DNA of 64,000 nt from Colivivens sp964452915. Its GTDB lineage: Bacteria > Bacteroidota > Bacteroidia > Bacteroidales > Bacteroidaceae. Within the stretch, counting starts at the first letter, position 1. Every line of letters starts with the position of its first letter. Positions 56,673-64,000 of the stretch are shown here, piece after piece. The notes beneath the pieces were generated by a model. It made no database searches. It was not told where the DNA came from and worked only from the letters and a program-made list of their open reading frames with translations. Where the stretch lies: assembly GCA_964452915.1 (NCBI GenBank), contig CAYVNW010000001.1, forward strand, positions 62,001 through 126,000, in the 5' to 3' direction. The position numbers were made by a program, and so were the translations under genes.

Positions 56673-59288
56673 CTATAAGCCAGCCATCTCTAATACCTTA
56701 TCAATCGCGGCAGACATACCCGCAGGATTCTTTCCGCCAGCAGTAGCAAAGTGAGGTTGTCCTCCACCTCCACCTTGCATAAGTTTTGCCGCCTCACGTA
56801 CAAACTGACCGGCATTCATTCCACTCTTCACCAAATCGTCGGAAAGTGCGACGGTTAATGTAGGCTTGCCATTAGACTCACATGCGATTGCAACCAACAG
56901 CTTTTCTGGGAACTGAGCGCGGAGCTGGAATGCGATGTCTTTTACCTTCTGCGGATCAACCGGCAACACATCACTAATCACCTTCACACCGTTTACTTCT
57001 TTCGCACGACCGATAAGATCACGCTTCAGTTGCAAAGTCCTCTGTGCCATGAATTCACTTACCTGAGCATGAAGTTCCTTATTCTCAGATATAGCCTTCT
57101 CTATGGTAGAGCGGAGATCTGGAGCATTGTTGAACAACGCACGCACATCTTTTATGAAATCTTGCATACGGTCCATCATTTCCTCTACTTGCTTACCTGT
57201 TATTGCCTCAATACGACGCACACCGGCAGCTATCGAACTTTCAGAGATAATACGAACCATTCCTAAGTGACCTGTAGACGATGCATGACATCCACCACAG
57301 AACTCAACACTCGAACCAAACTTGACAACACGGACCTTATCACCATACTTTTCACCGAACAGTGCTATTGCCCCGAGTTTTTTAGCCTCTTCTATTGGTA
57401 TGTCACGGAATTCTTCAAGCGGAATGTCTTCACGTATCCGTTCATTTACAATATGTTCAACATCACGCAACTGTTCTGAAGTCACCTTCTCAAAGTGTGA
57501 AAAGTCGAAGCGCAACCCCTCGGCTGTAACAAGTGAGCCCTTCTGTTCAACATGTTTACCAAGAACCTCGCGCAAAGCCTCATCAAGCAAGTGTGTACAC
57601 GTATGGTTAGCCTCAATAGCACGACGTCTGTCCACATCTACACATGCCATAAATTCAGCCTCAGCATCTACCGGCAATTTGTCTACTATATGTATCGACT
57701 GTCCGTTCTCACGCTTAGTGTCCAACACGTTTATTGTCTCCTTCTCGTTGACAAGCACTCCGGTATCACCTACTTCACCACCCATCTCCGCATAGAAAGG
57801 AGTTTCATCAAGTACTATTTCATAAACAATACCTTTCTTCTGCTTTACATACCTGTACTTCAAGATGTGGCAACTGTATTCTGTATAATCATAACCCACA
57901 AAATGACTCTCGCCATCATGGAGTACGGTCCAGTCACCCATTTCCACTTGTGCAGCATTGCGGGCACGATCCTTTTGTTTCTGCATCTCCACATTAAAGC
58001 CCTCTTCATCGACAGTAAGCCCATTCTCACGACAAATAAGTTCAGTGAGGTCGAGTGGGAATCCATAAGTATCGAACAAGCGGAAAGCCTCAGTACCAGG
58101 AATTTCAGTCTTACCATCAGCCTTAACCTGATTCATAACGTCAGAAAGTAATTTGATGCCATTAGCCAGAGTACGTAAGAACGAATCCTCTTCTTCCTTC
58201 ATCACTTTCATGATGAGATCTTTCTGTGCCACCAATTCCGGATAAGCATCACCCATCTCAGAGATAAGTGTCGGTACCAACTTATAAATAAAAGCCTCCT
58301 TCTGTCCGAGGAACGTGTATCCATAACGGACAGCTCGGCGCAAGATTCGACGAATCACATATCCAGCCTTTGCATTGCTCGGAAGTTGTCCGTCGGCAAT
58401 AGAGAAAGCAATAGCCCGCAAATGGTCAGCTACGACACGCATTGCGACATCAGTCTTCTCATCTTCACCATATTTCTTGCCCGACATATCACCAATCACT
58501 TTGATTATAGGTTGGAACACATCTGTATCATAATTTGAAGTCTTGCCCTGAAGTGTACGCACAAGTCGCTCAAAGCCCATACCTGTATCTATCACCTTAG
58601 CAGGCAACGGTTCAAGACTGCCGTCAGTTTTGCGGTTGAACTGCATGAACACAAGATTCCAAATCTCAATTACTTGTGGATGGTCTTTATTAACGAGTTC
58701 ACGTCCTGGGACCTTAGCCTTTTCTTCAGCAGAACGGGAATCAATATGTATTTCTGAGCAAGGACCGCACGGACCTGTATCACCCATTTCCCAAAAGTTG
58801 TCGTGCTTGTTACCATTTATGATGTGGTCCTTTGGAAGAAACTGCTCCCATATCGAGGCTGCCTCGTTGTCACGTTCAAGCCCCTCATCAGGTGATCCCT
58901 CAAACACCGTGGCGTACAAATCATCAGGATTAATTTTTAGCACATCAACTATATATTCCCATGCCCAACTGATTGCCTCCTTCTTAAAGTAATCGCCGAA
59001 CGACCAATTGCCCAACATCTCGAACATAGTGTGGTGATAAGTGTCGTGCCCCACTTCTTCAAGATCGTTGTGCTTACCGCTTACCCGCAGACATTTCTGT
59101 GAATCCGCCATACGACGGCTTATCGGTTGTACATTACCAAGTATGATATCTTTAAACTGGTTCATACCTGCATTGGTGAACATGAGGGTCGGGTCATCCT
59201 TCACTACCATCGGAGCAGACGGTACAATGAGGTGTCCCTTGCTTTTAAAGAATGCCTTAAACGATTCTCTTATTTCTTTTGCTGTCAT
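56673..59288 (-). CDS. alaS: alanyl-tRNA synthetase
   Basis: Charges tRNA-Ala. 871 residues, full length. Catalytic core about 1-410 ([51 protein letters not shown]). The editing domain has zinc ligands in HTCTHLL near 560 and [12 protein letters not shown] near 660. The C-terminal DHHA1 domain ends with the Gly-rich [14 protein letters not shown] near 843-856. Promoter on the minus strand at 59319-59326. Confidence 0.98.
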   Translation of the reverse strand: MTAKEIRESFKAFFKSKGHLIVPSAPMVVKDDPTLMFTNAGMNQFKDIILGNVQPISRRMADSQKCLRVSGKHNDLEEVGHDTYHHTMFEMLGNWSFGDYFKKEAISWAWEYIVDVLKINPDDLYATVFEGSPDEGLERDNEAASIWEQFLPKDHIINGNKHDNFWEMGDTGPCGPCSEIHIDSRSAEEKAKVPGRELVNKDHPQVIEIWNLVFMQFNRKTDGSLEPLPAKVIDTGMGFERLVRTLQGKTSNYDTDVFQPIIKVIGDMSGKKYGEDEKTDVAMRVVADHLRAIAFSIADGQLPSNAKAGYVIRRILRRAVRYGYTFLGQKEAFIYKLVPTLISEMGDAYPELVAQKDLIMKVMKEEEDSFLRTLANGIKLLSDVMNQVKADGKTEIPGTEAFRLFDTYGFPLDLTELICRENGLTVDEEGFNVEMQKQKDRARNAAQVEMGDWTVLHDGESHFVGYDYTEYSCHILKYRYVKQKKGIVYEIVLDETPFYAEMGGEVGDTGVLVNEKETINVLDTKRENGQSIHIVDKLPVDAEAEFMACVDVDRRRAIEANHTCTHLLDEALREVLGKHVEQKGSLVTAEGLRFDFSHFEKVTSEQLRDVEHIVNERIREDIPLEEFRDIPIEEAKKLGAIALFGEKYGDKVRVVKFGSSVEFCGGCHASSTGHLGMVRIISESSIAAGVRRIEAITGKQVEEMMDRMQDFIKDVRALFNNAPDLRSTIEKAISENKELHAQVSEFMAQRTLQLKRDLIGRAKEVNGVKVISDVLPVDPQKVKDIAFQLRAQFPEKLLVAIACESNGKPTLTVALSDDLVKSGMNAGQFVREAAKLMQGGGGGQPHFATAGGKNPAGMSAAIDKVLEMAGL

Positions 59289-59318
59289 TGTATGATTCTT
59301 TTACTGCAAATTTGAGTA

Positions 59319-59326
59319 CAAAGGTA
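59319..59326 (-). promoter_or_regulatory. -7 box for alaS
   Basis: Minus-strand TACCTTTG matches TAnnTTTG, 30 bases before the ATG. Confidence 0.55.
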
Positions 59327-59400
59327 CTAAATAATTGAGTAATGACAGACTACATTATTGATTAATTTGATTTTCGAATCCGATTATGCATTTTTTGTAG

Positions 59401-59408
59401 TAACTTTG
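59401..59408 (+). promoter_or_regulatory. -7 box almost touching the GT2 start codon
   Basis: TAACTTTG ends only 4 bases before ATG 59413. A start 7 bases after the box would fall at or inside the start codon, which would make the transcript leaderless. Otherwise the box is fortuitous. Confidence 0.4.
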
Positions 59409-59412
59409 TATC

Positions 59413-60336
59413 ATGACAATATCAGTAATTATACCTGTTTACAATGTTGAGAGTACACTGAGGCGATGTATCGCCAGTGTACTATCCCAATCATTTGCTG
59501 ATTGGGAAGCAATCTTGGTGGATGACGGCTCGACCGACAGCAGTGGAGTTATATGTGATGAATATGCCTCAAAAGATGCACGTATACACGTGGTACACAA
59601 AGCCAATGGAGGTCTGAGCGAAGCACGAAATACAGGAATTGATGTAGCCAAGGGGGACTTCATCACTTTCATGGACAGTGATGACTACATCGACAACGAC
59701 ACGTATGAGAAAGTGATTGAAATTGCGTGTGAATATGCGGAAACGGAAATACTGGAATACCCTGCCATAGTGCACAAAGGACACAAGACCGAATACAGGC
59801 TTGACTTAGACACTCTGACTTACAATGATGCAAGAAGTTATTGGATTGACGGGAAAGCTTATGAACACACATATGCATGGAACAAATTCTTCCGACGTTA
59901 TTTGTTCGACGATGTGGTATTCCCATCTGGAAAGTATTTCGAAGATGCCTGGACTCTGCCTCTTATCCTCCAAAAGAATCCGATAATAATGATTATATCT
60001 CAAGGACTCTACTACTACCAGTGGAACGACAATGGTATCACTGCACGCCCTTCCGGTGAACGACTTCATCAACTTCTCTACGCACAGATCGAGGCGTCAC
60101 ACCTCTTAAGGTTGCCGTTAACTACAGACGAGACTGCTGAATGGTACCTGCATTTGCTAAACATACAAATTGATGTGTGCCGCTTCTGCGGAGTGCAACC
60201 AATCTTGCCCGACCGCAAACTTCCCAGACATTTATCACGAACTATGCCTGACAAAATAAAAATAACGATACTCAACTTATTCGGGATCAAAGCACTATGC
60301 AGACTATATCGCATAATAAAGGGCAAATCAATATAA
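59413..60336 (+). CDS. family 2 glycosyltransferase
   Basis: A 307-residue GT-A enzyme starting MTISVIIPVYNVESTLRRC, with VDDGSTDSSG near 36-45, GGLSEARNTGID near 63-74 and the metal-binding MDSDDY near 85-90. The C-terminal half (AYAWNKFFRRYLFDDVVFP) is typical of EpsJ/WbbD-like transferases that build exopolysaccharide or capsule; the sugar is unknown. The following GT2 gene begins 40 bases before its stop in another frame, so the two are tightly coupled. Confidence 0.9.
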   Translation: MTISVIIPVYNVESTLRRCIASVLSQSFADWEAILVDDGSTDSSGVICDEYASKDARIHVVHKANGGLSEARNTGIDVAKGDFITFMDSDDYIDNDTYEKVIEIACEYAETEILEYPAIVHKGHKTEYRLDLDTLTYNDARSYWIDGKAYEHTYAWNKFFRRYLFDDVVFPSGKYFEDAWTLPLILQKNPIIMIISQGLYYYQWNDNGITARPSGERLHQLLYAQIEASHLLRLPLTTDETAEWYLHLLNIQIDVCRFCGVQPILPDRKLPRHLSRTMPDKIKITILNLFGIKALCRLYRIIKGKSI

Positions 60337-61256
60337 GTTTTATCGTGCCTTACTACAACCTGCCTATCGACATGCTGAAAGAGTGTGTCGTAAGTATCCT
60401 TGCATTGGATATATCAAAAGAGAACAGGGAGATTATTATTGTGGATGATGGGAGTATTGTAAGTGCAGAACCGATGCTGAGACATCTTTCGTCCGACATT
60501 ATATATATCAAGCAAAGCAATCAAGGACTGAGCGGAGCAAGAAATGCAGGCATGGAGGCAGCGCACGGAGATTATATACAATTTGTTGACGGTGATGATA
60601 GGCTCCTTAGCCATAGCTACAATAAATGTATACAGCTCATGTATGACAAGCATCCTGACATCATTTTATTCAGGACAGGACAGAGAGACTGCAATATCTC
60701 CATAAAGGCTCCCGTCAAGACAGAGAAGACATCAGGAACACAATACATGCTCCATCACAACATGCATGCAGCGGCATGGGGTTATCTGTTCAGAAAGAGA
60801 ATCACACACGGGCTTGAATTTACGCCAGGCATACTACATGAAGACGAGGAATTCACTCCTCTCCTGTTCCTTAACGCCCAAACGGTCATATCTACAAATA
60901 TAAAAGCCTATTACTACCGCAAAAGGAAGGGGTCGATAATACACAGGAACGATGAGCAGTGGATCAACAAGCGGCTAAACGACTTTGAGGGAGTGATCCT
61001 CAGGTTGCATGAAGACACAAACCTCATGAGTCAGCCTCACAAAGACGCACTTTGCAGAAGAGTGGACCAACTCTGTATGGACTATCTCTACCAGTCAATT
61101 GTACTGACAAAAAATATTGGCAAGGTTAGACAACGAGCGTCGGTTCTCCAACAATACGGGTTGTTTCCACTTGCCAATAAACATTATACAAAAGCGTACA
61201 GTCTGTTCCGCTTAATCTCAAAATGGCTATTAAGCATGCCTCAAGCGCAATCTTGA
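60297..61256 (+). CDS. family 2 glycosyltransferase
   Basis: A 319-residue GT-A enzyme. After about 12 residues it reads ISFIVPYYNLPIDML, then IVDDGSIVS near 49-57, QGLSGARNAGMEAAHGDY near 78-95 and VDGDDR near 98-103. ATG 60297 is the only ATG before the GT2 motif, so a 40-base overlap with the previous gene is needed unless a non-ATG start is used. It is distantly similar to the upstream transferase and probably acts on the same glycan. Confidence 0.88.
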   Translation: MQTISHNKGQINISFIVPYYNLPIDMLKECVVSILALDISKENREIIIVDDGSIVSAEPMLRHLSSDIIYIKQSNQGLSGARNAGMEAAHGDYIQFVDGDDRLLSHSYNKCIQLMYDKHPDIILFRTGQRDCNISIKAPVKTEKTSGTQYMLHHNMHAAAWGYLFRKRITHGLEFTPGILHEDEEFTPLLFLNAQTVISTNIKAYYYRKRKGSIIHRNDEQWINKRLNDFEGVILRLHEDTNLMSQPHKDALCRRVDQLCMDYLYQSIVLTKNIGKVRQRASVLQQYGLFPLANKHYTKAYSLFRLISKWLLSMPQAQS

Positions 61257-61296
61257 TATGAATTAAGACAAACTTAGCATTGTCTGGTCATACCAT

Positions 61297-63747
61297 TTAC
61301 AAATCTTTCTTAGAGTACATGCTTTCCCACCATGAGCCATCATCCTGCAAATACTTTGCAAACCAGGCGAATATAGTGTTTTGCCACTTAATACGCTTCT
61401 GATAATCGAGAATATGATGGTTTTGATCCTTCACCAGTACCATGGCAGTCTCTCTGCCCAGTAATTTCAAAGCGGTATACATCTGAATACTTTCACCAAC
61501 AGGCACATTTGTATCAGCATCACCATGAAGGAAGAGAATCGGAGTGTGCACCTTATCAGCATTATAAAGCGGACTTTGGTCAACAAACAAATGCTTGTCA
61601 GTCCATGGGTAGCGGTTTGCCATGCTAACCTCACTGTAGCTGTATCCCCAATAACCTTCTCCCCAATAACTTGTATGGTCGCTGATGCCCGCATGAGAAA
61701 TGGCAGCCGCAAAGATGTCAGTCACAGTTTGCAAGTATTGAGTCATGAAACCTCCATAGCTGGCACCTATGCATCCTATTTTCTTATCGTTCACATACTG
61801 GTGTTCACGACAGAACTGTAAAGTCCCGTCAATAATATCTTGTGCAACGCCATCTCCTGCAGTGTCGACATGACGAGCAGACCATTTTTGTCCAAAGCCC
61901 GTAGCTCCCGACGGATTGATTACAAGCACCACATATCCAAGCGATGCATAAGCATGATGAGGATACCGACTCTCAAAATTACGGCTTGTAGGACTGCAAC
62001 CTCCATAATAGTTGACAATCATAGGATACTTCTTGGATGCGTCGAAATCAGCAGGAAGATAATATCGTGCATATACCGTTTCACCGCGTGAATTAGTAAA
62101 TGTCCAGGCATGGCATTCGCCGAGATGTACATTTTTAAGGGTCTCACTACTTAGCTCTTCTTCTACTGCAGGTTTCAACGTTTTAAGGCTCATAGTGTAC
62201 AAGCGGTCACTGTTCGACGCACTGCAACCATAATATGCCATCATCATCGATCTGTTTGCAAAACCGGCACCCATAATAACCTCCTCATTACAATCCAGTT
62301 GCTTGATTTCACGAGTTTTCGGGTCAAGACGGAACATGTTTATTGAATCACGGTCCTCAGCAGTGAAATATATCCGCCCGTCACCTGTATTCCACCAATA
62401 GTTGGCTACAGACGGATCGAAATCACGTGTAAGCGGTATAGTATCGTTATTAGAAAGCAAATAGAGTTGCTTGTCAATCATGCTTGGAGTCTGTCCTTCA
62501 TCAACATTTATGCCTATACCATTCAGACACTCAGGCGAACCCGACACAAGCACTTGCGAGGCATCGGGTGAGAACAAGGCGCGGTCGATGAAGCCATCCT
62601 TAACAATCAAAGTCTCCGTCTGCATATTTTCCAAATTCATCTTATACAAGGTAAACACAGTTGTTGGCCGTGACGTCAGCCTTGATTCCGACTTTATAAA
62701 CAATATTTGTTTGCCGTCAGCCGATATGTCTTGCAAATAAATATTGTGATGTCCAAAGGTCAGTGGCTGCATTACGCCGGAGTTCAAGTCGAAAAGAGCC
62801 AAATTATTGCGTTCACGCCATCCTGGCTGACGGTCATCAGGCTCAATTACTTCATACACACCGGCATCCTCTTTTGGTCCTTCACTCGTTATATTATAAA
62901 TAAGGTATGACTCTGTAGGTCCCATAACAAACGAACCGGTTGGGATATCAGATGCGAGAATGCTTTGAGAGCCTGTAGTAGGATCTTCAGCTACAAGCAT
63001 CCTTCCGTTCACACCCTCACGAACATAATAAAACTTCTCAGAGCGAGGCATCCACGTCAATCCGGCAGTACGCTCAGCAATCACTTTTCCCGTGGCCACC
63101 TCTACCACCTTATAACGTTGGGATGTTCTTCCGCCCTGCTTTACAGTCAGGTATCCTTTTATCAAGTACTTTCCGCTTGGCGATAGCCCTACGTTATTGA
63201 AATGTGTGCCGTGAATCACATCCCAGAAATTGTAATTATGTACTTTTGACGCCGGTTCCACTTTTATCACCCCACTTTTATCACACTCAACACTCACCCG
63301 CATAGAGTCATTTGAATCAGGAGTTGTGAGATACTTGATTGCTATTTGGTGAGACGACGGATCCAATTTCACATATCCTGTCATCACCTTTTTACCATCC
63401 ACATACAACTGGTAATTATCTATTCCAGAGACATTAATTGTTGCATCTGTATAACGTGAATTGTTGATATTGAAGCCTACGAGATGCAACGCATCACCCG
63501 ATGGGCACCCTGGGAGTTTCGGATCAGACAATACCTTTCCGTCTTCAAGAGCTTCGAATCCGACAGTATAATCCATCATGTCGGAAGAGGAAAAAGTCTT
63601 TGAGTTGACATCAGTGCTATCAGCCATAAACGGACTACGCACCACAAACGGACCAACATACTTGTAGGTTGTGACATCAATTGTCTCTGCCTGCAGACTC
63701 AAAGAAAGCAAGCTTATCAAAATCGAAAAAAATAACTTAGTATTCAT
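61297..63747 (-). CDS. S9 family (DPP-IV-type) prolyl oligopeptidase
   Basis: An 816-residue secreted serine peptidase that removes dipeptides, often after proline, or a related exopeptidase. Signal peptide about 1-20. N-terminal extra beta domain about 20-150, then a DPP-IV-like propeller about 150-530. The C-terminal alpha/beta-hydrolase carries the triad Ser663 (GASYGG), Asp745 (GDADTNV) and His777 (QNHH). The 60-120 region (GDALHLVGFNINNSRYTDATINVSG) looks like an added carbohydrate-binding-type fold. Single gene; no clear -7 box was found upstream. Confidence 0.9.
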   Translation of the reverse strand: MNTKLFFSILISLLSLSLQAETIDVTTYKYVGPFVVRSPFMADSTDVNSKTFSSSDMMDYTVGFEALEDGKVLSDPKLPGCPSGDALHLVGFNINNSRYTDATINVSGIDNYQLYVDGKKVMTGYVKLDPSSHQIAIKYLTTPDSNDSMRVSVECDKSGVIKVEPASKVHNYNFWDVIHGTHFNNVGLSPSGKYLIKGYLTVKQGGRTSQRYKVVEVATGKVIAERTAGLTWMPRSEKFYYVREGVNGRMLVAEDPTTGSQSILASDIPTGSFVMGPTESYLIYNITSEGPKEDAGVYEVIEPDDRQPGWRERNNLALFDLNSGVMQPLTFGHHNIYLQDISADGKQILFIKSESRLTSRPTTVFTLYKMNLENMQTETLIVKDGFIDRALFSPDASQVLVSGSPECLNGIGINVDEGQTPSMIDKQLYLLSNNDTIPLTRDFDPSVANYWWNTGDGRIYFTAEDRDSINMFRLDPKTREIKQLDCNEEVIMGAGFANRSMMMAYYGCSASNSDRLYTMSLKTLKPAVEEELSSETLKNVHLGECHAWTFTNSRGETVYARYYLPADFDASKKYPMIVNYYGGCSPTSRNFESRYPHHAYASLGYVVLVINPSGATGFGQKWSARHVDTAGDGVAQDIIDGTLQFCREHQYVNDKKIGCIGASYGGFMTQYLQTVTDIFAAAISHAGISDHTSYWGEGYWGYSYSEVSMANRYPWTDKHLFVDQSPLYNADKVHTPILFLHGDADTNVPVGESIQMYTALKLLGRETAMVLVKDQNHHILDYQKRIKWQNTIFAWFAKYLQDDGSWWESMYSKKDL

Positions 63748-63786
63748 TGTTTCCTATTATTAATGATTGCAAGCAGTCACAAGGCA

Positions 63787-63999
63787 TCAACTGCGTGAAC
63801 TACTAATTAATTCGTGTATTTTATTATTTAGAGCAGTACAGCCCATCAACTGTTCGATTGGCAGGTGCATCCTGTAACGCCAATAATGCCGTGGATTGGC
63901 AGGTATATTAATTCTTTCCGATTCGACATCTGCACAGCGTACCGATTCGTCAACCGACAGCCAATCTTGCAGTGTAAGAATACAAAGGGCTGACGGACA
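63787..63999 (-). CDS. malQ: 4-alpha-glucanotransferase, C-terminal end only
   Basis: The last 70 codons of a minus-strand gene running off the window, with its stop at 63787-63789. The text SALCILTLQDWLSVDES, then INIPANPRHYWRYRMHLPIEQLM is the conserved C-terminus of GH77 amylomaltase, where the Asn-Pro-x-x-Tyr-Trp-Arg-x-Arg segment is strongly kept. The enzyme transfers alpha-1,4-glucan segments in maltodextrin and glycogen metabolism. It ends 39 bases upstream of the peptidase ATG on the same strand. Confidence 0.88.
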   Translation of the reverse strand, partial: CPSALCILTLQDWLSVDESVRCADVESERINIPANPRHYWRYRMHLPIEQLMGCTALNNKIHELISSSRS

Positions 64000-64000
64000 T

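Overview
The window looks like chromosomal DNA of a Bacteroidales bacterium, most probably Prevotella or a close relative. The reasons are: Bacteroidetes-type -7 promoter boxes (TAnnTTTG) upstream of many genes; a SusC/SusD pair; TonB receptors; a BspA-type leucine-rich repeat pair; a surface-sensor/AraC regulator of the HTCS lineage; DUF4859, DUF4861, DUF4421 and DUF4922 proteins; and C-terminal tails of the form YDL[ST]GR-K/R-V...G[IV]YI[IV]xGxK. No rRNA, tRNA, CRISPR array, integrase or intact insertion sequence was found.

Layout. 1-8 kb: truncated aroB (minus), a secreted five-repeat protein, then a SusC/SusD pair in which both genes are broken (one in-frame ochre codon, one frameshift). 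8-14 kb: a tightly packed run of NfeD, flotillin, DUF4861 protein and TonB receptor. 14-26 kb: housekeeping genes (mfd, rlmD, rarA-mutS2) mixed with a DUF3737 protein, a Gfo/Idh/MocA oxidoreductase and a DUF4421 outer-membrane protein. 26-34 kb: a GT2 glycosyltransferase overlapping an AddA/AddB-like helicase-nuclease pair, ended by a strong bidirectional terminator. 34-40 kb: small membrane proteins, a YhcC-like radical SAM protein, and a three-gene unit (GT2 fused to a GalT/HIT-like DUF4922 domain, SpoIID/LytB, AmpG-like permease) that suggests cell-wall turnover. 40-49.4 kb: a minus-strand carbohydrate operon (alginate-lyase-superfamily enzyme, GH29 fucosidase-like enzyme, lyase-like/beta-helix fusion) facing a divergent regulator. 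The regulator has a sensor propeller and an AraC DNA-binding domain but no kinase or receiver domain. The shared promoter region holds a perfect 10-bp inverted repeat, one arm beside each promoter.

49.4-55.2 kb is the most unusual stretch. It holds two tandem BspA-like genes and an unrecognised 155-residue ORF, bracketed by a 30-bp duplicated piece of the regulator's HTH coding sequence. It is followed by a non-coding region with a 20-bp perfect palindrome, direct repeats, and four 22-bp iteron-like units inside 15-bp inverted repeats. A dispersed hairpin repeat then recurs at each junction around rsmD and its neighbour, with paired (covarying) base changes. 55-64 kb: RecD-like helicase, alaS, two overlapping GT2 genes, a DPP-IV-type peptidase, and the C-terminal end of a 4-alpha-glucanotransferase (malQ) running off the window.

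All family names are from reading the protein sequences; no database search was run.
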